From Acidimicrobiales bacterium (lineage in GTDB: Bacteria > Actinomycetota > Acidimicrobiia > Acidimicrobiales > RAAP-2), in assembly GCA_017883105.1 (NCBI GenBank), contig JADGOF010000002.1, forward strand, positions 1-35,290: a DNA stretch of 35,290 nt. Direction: 5' to 3'. The notes below the pieces were generated by a model. It had not been told where the DNA came from, made no database searches, and saw only the letters and a list, made by a program, of their open reading frames with translations. Shown piece after piece: positions 1 through 6,797 of this stretch. The translations under genes and the position numbers were made by a program. How positions within the stretch are numbered: position 1 is the first letter of the stretch; each line of letters starts with the position of its first letter.

Positions 1-743
1 CCTGGGGATTCACCGCACCGGGGACCATCGCCATCTTCGGGTTGAGCGTTGCCGCCGGCGCCTGCTTTGTGCTCCACGAACGACGGGCTCCGCACCCCCT
101 GATCCCCCTGCGGTACTTCAGGATGCGCAACTTCGTCTTCCCACTCGGGGCCCGGGCGTTCACCAACTTCTCCTACATGGGGGGCTTCTTCCTCTTCCCC
201 ATCCTGATGGAAGGTATCTACGGCTACAGCGAGACCCGGGCCGGGCTGGTGTCGACCGCCCGACCGCTCATGTTCTCCCTGATAGCACCCGTCGCCGGCT
301 ATGCCGCCGTCAAGGTGGGGGAGCGATCGTTGGTGGTGGTCGGGGCCCTGGCCCTCACCGTGTCGATGCTGGTGTTCACCGGGCTCGGCGCCCAGCCGTC
401 CCTGGTGGTGATCCTGGTGGCCCTGGCTCTTTCAGGGGTGGGCAACGGCCTTTCCACCCCGTCCACGGTCTCCTCGGCATCGAACGAGGTGGCCCCTGAC
501 GAGCTCGGGGTGATGAGCGCCGCCCAGCAACTCATCACCCAGATCGGCATCGTGGCCGGCATCCAGGTGATGGTGACCGTGCAGGCGTCAGGACACGGCG
601 GGGTGGGCTCGTTGGCCTCGTTCCACCGGGCCTACGCGGTGGGGGCGGTGGTGGCCGTGCTCGCCGGGGCGTGCGGCCTCTTCATGCGCAACACCCCGCG
701 GCCCGCCAGGAACCGGAAGGCCGCCGACCTGCCGCCGGCCTAA
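1..743 (+). CDS. MFS drug/proton antiporter, DHA2-like (C-terminal part only)
   Basis: The reading frame is open from the left edge (frame beginning at base 3) to a TAA at 741-743, so the gene is cut by the window. The TTG at base 42 used by the ORF track is probably an internal codon. The visible part has several hydrophobic helices and the layout of the EmrB/QacA-type 14-helix exporters: a helix, then an ERR-rich loop followed by HPLIPLRYFRMRNF, then a glycine-rich helix series (ALSGVGNGLSTPS) and a short basic tail. Such proteins are proton-driven exporters in the cytoplasmic membrane; the substrate cannot be told. It ends 3 nt before the stop of the opposing SCP2-like gene, so the two are convergent. 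Family call is fairly firm, function is not. Confidence 0.8.
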   Translation, partial: WGFTAPGTIAIFGLSVAAGACFVLHERRAPHPLIPLRYFRMRNFVFPLGARAFTNFSYMGGFFLFPILMEGIYGYSETRAGLVSTARPLMFSLIAPVAGYAAVKVGERSLVVVGALALTVSMLVFTGLGAQPSLVVILVALALSGVGNGLSTPSTVSSASNEVAPDELGVMSAAQQLITQIGIVAGIQVMVTVQASGHGGVGSLASFHRAYAVGAVVAVLAGACGLFMRNTPRPARNRKAADLPPA

Positions 744-746
744 CTG

Positions 747-1154
747 CTAGTCGGTCATCGCCTGGATGCGGGCGCCGATCTCCGCAGCGACCGGGTCCGG
801 AGTCATCGACTGGAGCGCCAGCAGTTTGGCGATGTCCCCCTCGACCTTGATCTTGCCCTGCATGAATGCCTGGAGGCCGGCCTGCGGGTTGCCCTCGACC
901 AGGATGGCCTTGGCGATCTCGTACTCGATGGTGACGGTGAGGTCGACCGGGTCGATGTGGCTGATATCGATGACCAGTTCACCGGTGCTGGTATCAGCAT
1001 GGGCGTGGAGGGTGCCCTCGCCGAACGGCACGGTGATGACGATCAGGTTCATCCGGATCGATTGGTCGATGGTGGCGCCCTTGCCGAAGAACTCCGCCCG
1101 GATGGTACTGGCCTCGGCCAGCCATTCGTTGCTCAGAAACTGATAGGTGGACAT
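747..1154 (-). CDS. SCP2-like sterol/lipid-binding domain protein
   Basis: A 135-residue protein that is essentially one SCP2-type fold. It has an alternating beta-strand N-terminal half ending in a VTIEYEIAKAIL segment. The C-terminal AFMQGKIKVEGDIAKLLAL stretch is the most recognisable SCP2 signature (a [F/M]xGK[I/L]K[V/I]xGD pattern). Family members bind lipids or fatty acyl groups in a hydrophobic tunnel; the ligand here is unknown. ATG at 1152-1154 is preceded on the minus strand by AAGGAG with about 10 nt spacing, which fixes the start. It is divergent from the hydrolase gene and convergent with the MFS gene, so it is probably monocistronic. It has no signal peptide, so it should be cytosolic. 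Confidence 0.8.
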   Translation of the reverse strand: MSTYQFLSNEWLAEASTIRAEFFGKGATIDQSIRMNLIVITVPFGEGTLHAHADTSTGELVIDISHIDPVDLTVTIEYEIAKAILVEGNPQAGLQAFMQGKIKVEGDIAKLLALQSMTPDPVAAEIGARIQAMTD

Positions 1155-1178
1155 CTACGCGCTGCTCCTTGCCCGTCG

Positions 1179-1200
1179 GTTGGGTCGTCTGGCGCCCAAC
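1179..1200. promoter_or_regulatory. Inverted repeat GTTGGG-N10-CCCAAC in the SCP2 leader
   Basis: A perfect 6-bp inverted repeat with a 10-nt spacer lies 25-46 nt upstream of the SCP2-like ATG. A TANNNT box (TAGGGT on the minus strand, about 1199-1204) overlaps its distal arm. It could be an operator or a weak leader hairpin. Nothing in the sequence identifies a binding protein. Confidence 0.3.
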
Positions 1201-1267
1201 CCTAGTCTCCGGACCCCGATCGGCTTCCGCCGCCACGGTGTTGCTGGGCATGCCCCGGCATCACCGG

Positions 1268-1273
1268 TAGCAT
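1268..1273 (+). promoter_or_regulatory. Candidate -10 box (TAGCAT) for a leaderless hydrolase mRNA
   Basis: TAGCAT fits the actinobacterial TANNNT -10 pattern and ends 8 nt before the GTG at 1282. Transcription would therefore begin at or next to the start codon. No Shine-Dalgarno sequence lies in front of that GTG, which fits a leaderless start. No -35 match is evident. Confidence 0.35.
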
Positions 1274-1281
1274 CCCGTTCC

Positions 1282-2055
1282 GTGACTGCTCCCATCATCC
1301 CAGGTGCCGAGCCGTGGTCGTCCGACGGCGGATCCCACGGCGTACTCGTCCTCCACGGTTTCACCGGTAATCCCCAATCGATGCGTCCGCTGGCCGAGGC
1401 GGCGGCCCGGGCCGGCTACACGGTCGACATGCCCCTGCTGCCGGGCCACGGCACCGCGGTCGAGGACATGGTGCCTACCCGGTGGGAGGACTGGTTGGGT
1501 GCGGCCGAAGGTGCCTACCAGGGCTTGGCCAAACGGTGCGAGCACGTGGTGGTCAGCGGCCTGTCCATGGGGGGCACCCTCACCTGCTGGTTGGCCGCCC
1601 ACCACGCGGAGATCGCCGGCATCGCGGTCATCAACCCGATGATCGATCCCCCGTCCGCCGAGTACCGCGCCATCGTCCGAACCCTGCTGGCCGACGGGAT
1701 GGAGGTGGCCGACGGCATCGGCTCGGACATCGCCAAGGAAGGGTCGGCCGAAGCCGCCTACCAGGGATCGCCGCTGGCCGCCGCCCTCTCGTTGTTCGAC
1801 GGGGTGGACAGCCTCTACCCCCAGTTGGGTGCCATCCACTGCCCGACGCTGCTGCTGAGCAGCCGGGAGGACCACGTGGTCGAGCCGGTGTCCGGTGACG
1901 TCCTCGAGCGCTCGGTGGGTGGCCCGATCGAACGGGTGTTCCTCGAGCGCAGCTACCACGTGGCCACGCTGGACTGGGACGCCCCGCTCATCGAGGAACG
2001 GGTGGTCGCCTTTGCCGCTGAGGTTCTGGGTGGACCCGGCGACGTGAACACCTGA
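1282..2055 (+). CDS. Alpha/beta hydrolase, carboxylesterase/monoacylglycerol lipase-like
   Basis: From the GTG at 1282 the protein is 257 residues. The ORF-track start at 1147 would add a basic tail with no hydrolase character and overlaps the SCP2-like start codon, so I prefer 1282. It shows the oxyanion segment LHGFTGNP near the N-terminus, the nucleophile elbow GLSMGG, an acidic catalytic candidate in SREDHVV and the catalytic His in SYHVATLD, in the order and spacing of Est30-type carboxylesterases. It should hydrolyse short acyl esters or monoglycerides in the cytosol; the physiological substrate is unknown. Its TGA overlaps the ATG of gatC (TGATG), so it heads a translationally coupled unit with gatCAB. 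That link is positional and does not prove a role in translation. Confidence 0.82.
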   Translation: MTAPIIPGAEPWSSDGGSHGVLVLHGFTGNPQSMRPLAEAAARAGYTVDMPLLPGHGTAVEDMVPTRWEDWLGAAEGAYQGLAKRCEHVVVSGLSMGGTLTCWLAAHHAEIAGIAVINPMIDPPSAEYRAIVRTLLADGMEVADGIGSDIAKEGSAEAAYQGSPLAAALSLFDGVDSLYPQLGAIHCPTLLLSSREDHVVEPVSGDVLERSVGGPIERVFLERSYHVATLDWDAPLIEERVVAFAAEVLGGPGDVNT

Positions 2056-2363
2056 TGGACGAGCCGAAACGCTTGACCCGTGCCGAGGTGGCCCACGTGG
2101 CCGTCCTGGCCCGCCTGGACCTGTCGGAGGAGGAGCTCGATCTGTACACCGAGCAGTTGGCCCAGGTCCTCGACCACGCCGCCGATGTGGCCTCCCTCGA
2201 CCTGGCCGGCGTGGCCCCCACCGCCCATGCCCTGGCGGTGACCAATGTGCTGCGACCCGATGAGCCCACCCCGGGTGTCGACCGTGAGGAGGTGCTGGCC
2301 CAGGCCCCCTCGGTGGAGGACCACCGCTTCCGGGTGCCGCGCATCCTGGGAGAGGCACCGTGA
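2055..2363 (+). CDS. gatC: Aspartyl/glutamyl-tRNA amidotransferase subunit C
   Basis: A 102-residue protein, a normal GatC length. It begins with the helical [20 protein letters not shown] segment and ends with the [10 protein letters not shown] motif that wraps around GatA at the GatA/GatB interface. GatC is a non-catalytic clamp of the GatCAB complex, which converts Glu-tRNA(Gln) or Asp-tRNA(Asn) to the amidated form. Its ATG overlaps the upstream hydrolase stop by 1 nt. Its TGA overlaps the GTG of gatA (GTGA), so the genes are translationally coupled. Confidence 0.95.
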   Translation: MDEPKRLTRAEVAHVAVLARLDLSEEELDLYTEQLAQVLDHAADVASLDLAGVAPTAHALAVTNVLRPDEPTPGVDREEVLAQAPSVEDHRFRVPRILGEAP

Positions 2364-3826
2364 AGGCCCCCCGACCGGCGGGGAACCTGGCCGCCTCGGT
2401 ACGGGCCGGGGCACGGTCGGCCCTCGAAATCCTCGAGGAGCACCTCGCCGCCATCGAGTCCGGTGACGGTGCGGTCCACGCGTTCAACCTGGTCACCGCC
2501 GACCAGGCCCGTGGGGAGGCCCGGGCGGTCGACCGTGTGGTGGAGGCGGGGGACGACCCCGGCCTGTTGGCCGGCGTACCGGTGGCACTCAAGGACAACC
2601 TGTGCACCCGGGGGGTCCCCACCACGTGCTCGTCGAGGATTCTCGAAGGGTGGCGCCCGCCCTACGACGCCACGGTGGTGACCCGGTTGCGCAAGGCCGG
2701 CGCGGTGATGGTGGGCAAGACCAACATGGACGAGTTCGCCATGGGCTCCTCGACGGAGACCTCCGCCTTCGGTGCCACCCGCAATCCCCATGACACCAAC
2801 CGGGTGCCGGGGGGGTCCTCGGGTGGATCGGCGGCGGCCGTCGCCGCCGGGTTCGCACCCCTGGCCCTCGGTTCGGACACAGGCGGCTCCATCCGCCAAC
2901 CGGCCGCCCTGTGCGGGGTGGTCGGCATGAAGCCCACCTACGGCGCGGTGTCGCGCTACGGACTGGTGGCATTTGCAAGCTCGCTCGACCAGATCGGGCC
3001 GTTCGCCACCACGGTGGCCGACGCCGCCCTGCTCTTCGACGTCATCGGCGGCCACGATGCCCGTGACTCCACCTCCCTCAACCGCCCGACGCCCAGGGCC
3101 CTTTCGGTCCTCGAGGACGGCGTCGCCGGCCTGACCGTGGGTATTCTCTCCGAGTTCCTCGATGGTGCCGCCCCCGACGTGGTGGCCCGCACCCACCAGG
3201 CGGCAGAGGCTCTGACCAGGGCCGGAGCGCGGGTGGAGGAGGTTTCGGTCCCCGAGGTCCGCCTCGGACTGTCGGCCTACTACCTCATCGCCCCCGGGGA
3301 GGCCTCCTCCAACCTGGCCCGCTACGACGGCGTCCGCTACGGGCTGCGGGTCGAGGCCGAAGACACTGCGGCCATGAACATCGCCACCCGGTCGGCCGGG
3401 TTCGGTCCGGAGGTCAAGCGACGCATCATGCTGGGGACCTACGTGCTGTCGGCCGGCTACATGGACGCCTACTACAACCAGGCGTTGCGGGTGCGCACGA
3501 AGATCATCGAAGGGTTCGCCGCCGCCTACCGGACGTGTGACGTCCTACTCGGCCCCACCGCCCCCACCACCGCCTTCGCCCTCGGTGCCAAGACCGACGA
3601 CCCGCTCACCATGTATCTGTCGGACGTCTGCACCATTCCGTCCAACCTGGCCGGTCATCCGGCCATCAGCGTGCCCTTCGGGGCGGGCGACGACGGACTC
3701 CCGGTGGGCGTGCAGCTGCTGGGCCCGGCCCTCTCGGAGAGCACGCTGTTCAAGGTGGCTGCGGTAGTCGAGGCGGCCGCACCCGCCCTGGCTGCTCCCT
3801 CACTGGTCGCGGGAGGTCGGTCATGA
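2360..3826 (+). CDS. gatA: Aspartyl/glutamyl-tRNA amidotransferase subunit A
   Basis: A 488-residue amidase-signature enzyme, the usual GatA length. The Ser-cisSer-Lys triad is readable as Lys78 in VALKDN, cis-Ser153 in GGSSGGS and nucleophile Ser177 in SDTGGSIR, one residue offset from the S. aureus enzyme. It releases ammonia from glutamine and passes it to GatB for transamidation of mischarged tRNA. The start is the GTG overlapping the gatC stop. The end overlaps the gatB ATG by 4 nt (ATGA). No irregularities are visible. Confidence 0.96.
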   Translation: MKAPRPAGNLAASVRAGARSALEILEEHLAAIESGDGAVHAFNLVTADQARGEARAVDRVVEAGDDPGLLAGVPVALKDNLCTRGVPTTCSSRILEGWRPPYDATVVTRLRKAGAVMVGKTNMDEFAMGSSTETSAFGATRNPHDTNRVPGGSSGGSAAAVAAGFAPLALGSDTGGSIRQPAALCGVVGMKPTYGAVSRYGLVAFASSLDQIGPFATTVADAALLFDVIGGHDARDSTSLNRPTPRALSVLEDGVAGLTVGILSEFLDGAAPDVVARTHQAAEALTRAGARVEEVSVPEVRLGLSAYYLIAPGEASSNLARYDGVRYGLRVEAEDTAAMNIATRSAGFGPEVKRRIMLGTYVLSAGYMDAYYNQALRVRTKIIEGFAAAYRTCDVLLGPTAPTTAFALGAKTDDPLTMYLSDVCTIPSNLAGHPAISVPFGAGDDGLPVGVQLLGPALSESTLFKVAAVVEAAAPALAAPSLVAGGRS

Positions 3827-5271
3827 AGCCCGGCTGGGAGATGGTGATCGGCCTCGAGGTGCACTGCGAGCTCAAGACGGCCACCAAGCTGTTCTGCGGC
3901 TGCCCCAACATGTTCGGGGACGAGCCCAATACCAATGTGTGCCCGGTGTGCCTGGGCCTGCCCGGCTCACTGCCCGTACTCAATCAGAAGGCGGTGGAGT
4001 TGGCCATGGCCATCGGGACCGCCCTCGACTGTGAGATCCGGTCGTCGACGTTCCACCGGAAGAACTACTTCTACCCGGACCAGGCCAAGGACTACCAGAT
4101 CAGCCAGTACGACGAGCCGATCAACGTGAACGGTCACCTCGACCTGCCGGACGGAACCCAGGTCGGGATCGAGCGGGCCCACATGGAGGAGGACACCGGC
4201 AAGACCTCCCACTCGGGCATCTCCGGCCGGATCCACGGCGCGGCCTACTCGCTGGTCGACTACAACCGGTCCGGCGTGCCGCTGGTGGAGATCGTGAGTG
4301 CCCCGGACATGCGGTCCTCCGCCCAGGCCCGCGCGTACGCCACCGAGCTGCGGGCGGTACTGGTTGCCTCGGGGGCCTCGGACGGCAAGATGGAAGAGGG
4401 GTCGATGCGGGTCGACGCCAACGTGTCGGTGCGGCGGTCGTCCGACGACCCCTTCGGCACCCGTTGCGAGATCAAGAACCTCAATTCGGTACGCTCGCTG
4501 GGACGAGCCATCGAGTTCGAGGCCGAACGCCAGATCGTCCTCATCGAATCGGGTGAACGAGTCGTTCAACAGACCCGGCACTGGGACGAGGATGCCGGAC
4601 GGACGGTGACCCTCCGCTCGAAAGAGGACGCCTACGACTACCGCTACTTCCTCGAGCCCGACCTGGTGCCCCTGGTCCCCGACGCCGAGTGGATCGGAGC
4701 GGTGGCGGACACCCTTGGTCTGATGCCGGCCAAGCGGCGATCGCGTCTCATCGAGCTGTTGGAGGACGCCGGGGGAGTGACCGATGCACAGGTCGACCAG
4801 GTGGCCACCGTCGTCGACCTGGGTCTGGACGAGTTGGTGATTGCCGCGGCGGCCGGAGGGGTGGCATCCTCGTTGGCGCTGACCCGCACCGCCAACGAGG
4901 CGGCCACCGATGCCGACAGGGCCCGGCGTCTGGACCCCGTCTCCTACACGGCCCTGTTGACCATGGAGGCTGGAGGCTCGTTGAGCGCCACTCAGGCCAA
5001 GGCGGTGCTGGCCGACCTGTTGGTCGCCGGCGGGGGAGATCCCGCAGCCATCGCCAAGGCCAAGGGATTCGAGGTGATGTCCGAGGATTCGCTGACCTCG
5101 GTGATCGCCGATGCGGTGGCGGCCCATCCCGACGAGTGGGCCCGCTACTGCGAGGGCGGGGAGAAGGGCGACAAGCTGGCCGGCTTCTTCACCGGTCTGG
5201 TGATGAAGGCGACCCGCGGCCAGGCCAACGGCAAGGCTGTGGCCGCCGAGTTGCACCGCCTTCGGGCCTGA
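3823..5271 (+). CDS. gatB: Aspartyl/glutamyl-tRNA amidotransferase subunit B
   Basis: A 482-residue protein matching full-length GatB. It opens with [11 protein letters not shown] and carries the zinc-type cysteines Cys25, Cys27, Cys40 and Cys43 (CGC...CPVC). The conserved RKNYFYPD and [13 protein letters not shown] segments of the kinase-like active site follow. The C-terminal helical/YqeY-like tail that contacts the tRNA runs from about residue 330 to the end. It activates the tRNA-bound Glu/Asp side chain and transfers ammonia from GatA. It is the last gene of the coupled hydrolase-gatC-gatA-gatB unit; a 499-nt gap with hairpins follows. Confidence 0.96.
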   Translation: MKPGWEMVIGLEVHCELKTATKLFCGCPNMFGDEPNTNVCPVCLGLPGSLPVLNQKAVELAMAIGTALDCEIRSSTFHRKNYFYPDQAKDYQISQYDEPINVNGHLDLPDGTQVGIERAHMEEDTGKTSHSGISGRIHGAAYSLVDYNRSGVPLVEIVSAPDMRSSAQARAYATELRAVLVASGASDGKMEEGSMRVDANVSVRRSSDDPFGTRCEIKNLNSVRSLGRAIEFEAERQIVLIESGERVVQQTRHWDEDAGRTVTLRSKEDAYDYRYFLEPDLVPLVPDAEWIGAVADTLGLMPAKRRSRLIELLEDAGGVTDAQVDQVATVVDLGLDELVIAAAAGGVASSLALTRTANEAATDADRARRLDPVSYTALLTMEAGGSLSATQAKAVLADLLVAGGGDPAAIAKAKGFEVMSEDSLTSVIADAVAAHPDEWARYCEGGEKGDKLAGFFTGLVMKATRGQANGKAVAAELHRLRA

Positions 5272-5351
5272 CCACAGCCGGATCCCGAGGGACGCCAGTC
5301 GTTGGCCGGCCGGTGAGAACCTGCAGGCTGTTAACGACGGTTGACATGTTG

Positions 5352-5391
5352 GGGGAAGACCGGTGGATATCTCGCGATGTCTGGGGAAGAC
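5352..5391 (+). repeat. Two direct copies of GGGGAAGAC, 31 nt apart
   Basis: GGGGAAGAC occurs at 5352-5360 and 5383-5391. Each copy is followed at unequal distance by a TCGCG-containing stretch (CTCGCG at 5371 and TTCGCG at 5421). A 31-nt period is close to three helical turns, which would suit a protein bound to one DNA face. No function can be assigned. Confidence 0.4.
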
Positions 5392-5471
5392 CCCGGAAAT
5401 GTAGAGGAAAAGGTAGGGATTTCGCGTCACCCTCTTGACCCGGGTTTGCCTGTCGATCACAGTGTCAATTG

Positions 5472-5485
5472 TTCGGAAAGCCGAA
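5472..5485. repeat. TTCGG-AAAG-CCGAA hairpin motif, copy 1
   Basis: A 5-bp perfect stem with a 4-nt loop sits inside the longer string TGTTCGGAAAGCCGAAGC. Nearly the same string (one extra G in the loop) recurs at 16816-16830 upstream of the Wzz-like gene. It is about 200 nt past gatB and not in an obvious terminator position. Confidence 0.4.
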
Positions 5486-5641
5486 GCCCCAAAAGCCTCT
5501 GGGAGGAGGTCCGGGGGACAGGTCGCAAGGCCGGTCTCCAGGTCCGAGACGCAGGGACGGCGGGGCCGTAGGTGACCGACAGAGTGGTCCGGTGACGGAT
5601 CGGCGTGCCCTCCTGGGCGCTCCAGTCCGGTGCCTCCGCAG

Positions 5642-5660
5642 AGCCGTCCGACACGGCTCG
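5642..5660. terminator. Short perfect hairpin (7-bp stem, 5-nt loop)
   Basis: GAGCCGT, loop CCGAC, ACGGCTC forms a perfect 7-bp stem. It lies about 110-130 nt beyond the CDF stop. There is no T-run on either strand, so it is at best a secondary, intrinsic-like terminator of the U-less kind. Confidence 0.3.
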
Positions 5661-5692
5661 GCGCGAGTGAAGCCGCGTCCGCCAGGTGTGTG

Positions 5693-5739
5693 GTCCCGAG
5701 GAGTTCGGGCGGTCTCGACCGTCCGGCTACTCGGGACCG
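5693..5739. terminator. Nested GC-rich inverted repeat downstream of the CDF gene
   Basis: An outer perfect 9-bp stem (GGTCCCGAG / CTCGGGACC) encloses an inner 7-bp stem (CGGGCGG / CCGTCCG, one G-U pair). It begins 32 nt beyond the CDF stop codon, the typical place for a terminator. It could act on both converging transcripts. It lacks a T-tract, so terminator function is inferred from position and stem strength. Confidence 0.45.
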
Positions 5740-5770
5740 CCCGCTCTGCCCCCCGCCCTGGGCTGGAGCG

Positions 5771-6685
5771 TCAGTGCAGGCGCGCCGACTTGGGGGCGGG
5801 GGCCACCACCTCCATCCGGCACGGGTCGTCATCGTCGTTGCACCGCTCGCACTCGAGCTCGAGGGTGCTGTGGGAGATGGAAAACGGACGGGCGATGGAG
5901 GCCTTCACCCGGTCTCCGATCCTCTGGGCCTCCTCCAGGGTGGGATGGCCGGTCAGGACCATGTGCGCCGAGAGGACCCGCATCTCACTGGACAGGCTCC
6001 AGACGTGCAGGTCGTGGACCTCGCCCACGCCGGACACGGCCGCCATCGTGGCGGTGAGCTCGGCCAGGTCGACGTCGGACGGGGTCGACTGGAGGAGGAC
6101 GGCCACGCTGCCCCGGAACACGCCAGAGGCCTGGTAGACGATGATGGCCGCCACAACCAGGGCGGACGCCGGATCGAGCCAGGTGGCGGACGGCGCGAAC
6201 AAGAGCACTGCGGCGGCCAGTACCACCGCCAGTGAGGCGAGTGCGTCCCCCACCATGTGGAGCAGGGCCGAGCGCATGTTGAGGTCGCCGGAGCCGTCAC
6301 GCAACAGCAGGGCGGCCCCTCCGTTGACCAGTAGCCCCAGTGATGCCACCGCCATCACGATCCCCGCCCGGACCGGCTGGGGATGGCCGAGCCGGTGGAT
6401 GCTCTCCACCACGATCAGGACGGTGACGGCGGCGATGAGAACGGCATTGGCCAGAGCGGCGAGGATGGTGGCCCGGTGGTTGCCGTAGGAGCGGGCCGCA
6501 CTCGGGGGGCGGAGCGCGAACTGGACGGCCACCAGCGACAGGGCCAGGGCGCCGACATCCGTCAGGTTGTGCCCGGCATCGGCGAGCAGGCCGGTTGAAT
6601 GGGCCATCACCCCGAAGACCACCTGGACGACCACCAGCCCGGCATTGAGGGCGAGGCTGACGGCGAGTCTGCGGGTTCGGTCCAT
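5771..6685 (-). CDS. Cation diffusion facilitator (zinc-type CzcD/ZitB-like) exporter
   Basis: A 304-residue CDF protein with the expected six hydrophobic segments followed by a cytosolic ferredoxin-like domain (about residues 205-285, including GVGEVHDLHVWSL). Paired metal-site motifs are His39-x3-Asp43 in DAGHNLTD and His143-x3-Asp147 in HMVGD. This HD/HD pattern is typical of Zn (also Cd or Co) proton antiporters. The C-terminal end has a Cys/Asp-rich cluster (ECERCNDDDDPC) that could bind metal. The ATG is preceded by GGAG at 5-nt spacing. A 22-bp perfect palindrome lies 18-39 nt upstream of the start and may be a metal-sensor operator. It is not part of the surface-glycan pathway. Confidence 0.9.
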   Translation of the reverse strand: MDRTRRLAVSLALNAGLVVVQVVFGVMAHSTGLLADAGHNLTDVGALALSLVAVQFALRPPSAARSYGNHRATILAALANAVLIAAVTVLIVVESIHRLGHPQPVRAGIVMAVASLGLLVNGGAALLLRDGSGDLNMRSALLHMVGDALASLAVVLAAAVLLFAPSATWLDPASALVVAAIIVYQASGVFRGSVAVLLQSTPSDVDLAELTATMAAVSGVGEVHDLHVWSLSSEMRVLSAHMVLTGHPTLEEAQRIGDRVKASIARPFSISHSTLELECERCNDDDDPCRMEVVAPAPKSARLH

Positions 6686-6702
6686 GGGCGCTCCGATTTC
6701 AA

Positions 6703-6724
6703 GCCTACCGGGGCCCCGGTAGGC
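6703..6724. promoter_or_regulatory. 22-bp perfect palindrome upstream of the CDF gene
   Basis: GCCTACCGGGG followed by its exact reverse complement, with no spacer, sits between the FkbH-like stop and the CDF start. The position suits a dimeric repressor controlling the exporter. It could also fold as a 9-bp stem with a GGCC loop and terminate the upstream gene, but only TTGAAAT follows it, not a T-run. Confidence 0.5.
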
Positions 6725-6797
6725 CAGGACGAGTGGGCCCCGTTGACCGGGCAGCAGAGGCCGAATGGGACGATCGAGCGCAGGTGGAGGGGCTGTC

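Larger units (their letters stand above)
5272..5770. other. Convergent non-coding gap between gatB and the CDF gene
   Basis: About 500 nt lie between two gene 3' ends. Open frames across it (for example 5469..6137 plus, or the end of 3967..5832 minus) have no recognisable protein character and run antisense to genes, so I see no coding sequence. The first half is comparatively A/T- and purine-rich and holds two GGGGAAGAC copies 31 nt apart plus a TTCGG/CCGAA hairpin motif. The second half holds two hairpins. I looked for TPP, cobalamin, M-box, ydaO and GEMM riboswitch cores, rnpB and tmRNA, and did not find them. Confidence 0.6.

Noticed and set aside
1261-2625. 454-aa and neighbouring 402-aa minus-strand ORFs (1261..2625, 1988..3196)
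   Set aside because: They are shadows of the hydrolase, gatC and gatA genes with low-complexity Arg/Gly/Pro composition.
5272-5770. Riboswitch or known structural RNA in the gatB-CDF gap
   Set aside because: I looked for the conserved cores of TPP, cobalamin, M-box, ydaO and GEMM elements, rnpB and tmRNA and did not see them. A covariance search (Rfam) would be decisive; a hit would overturn this.
3967-5832. 621-aa minus-strand ORF
   Set aside because: It lies opposite gatB, a full-length conserved gene, and its sequence is Gly/His/Arg-rich without any family motif.
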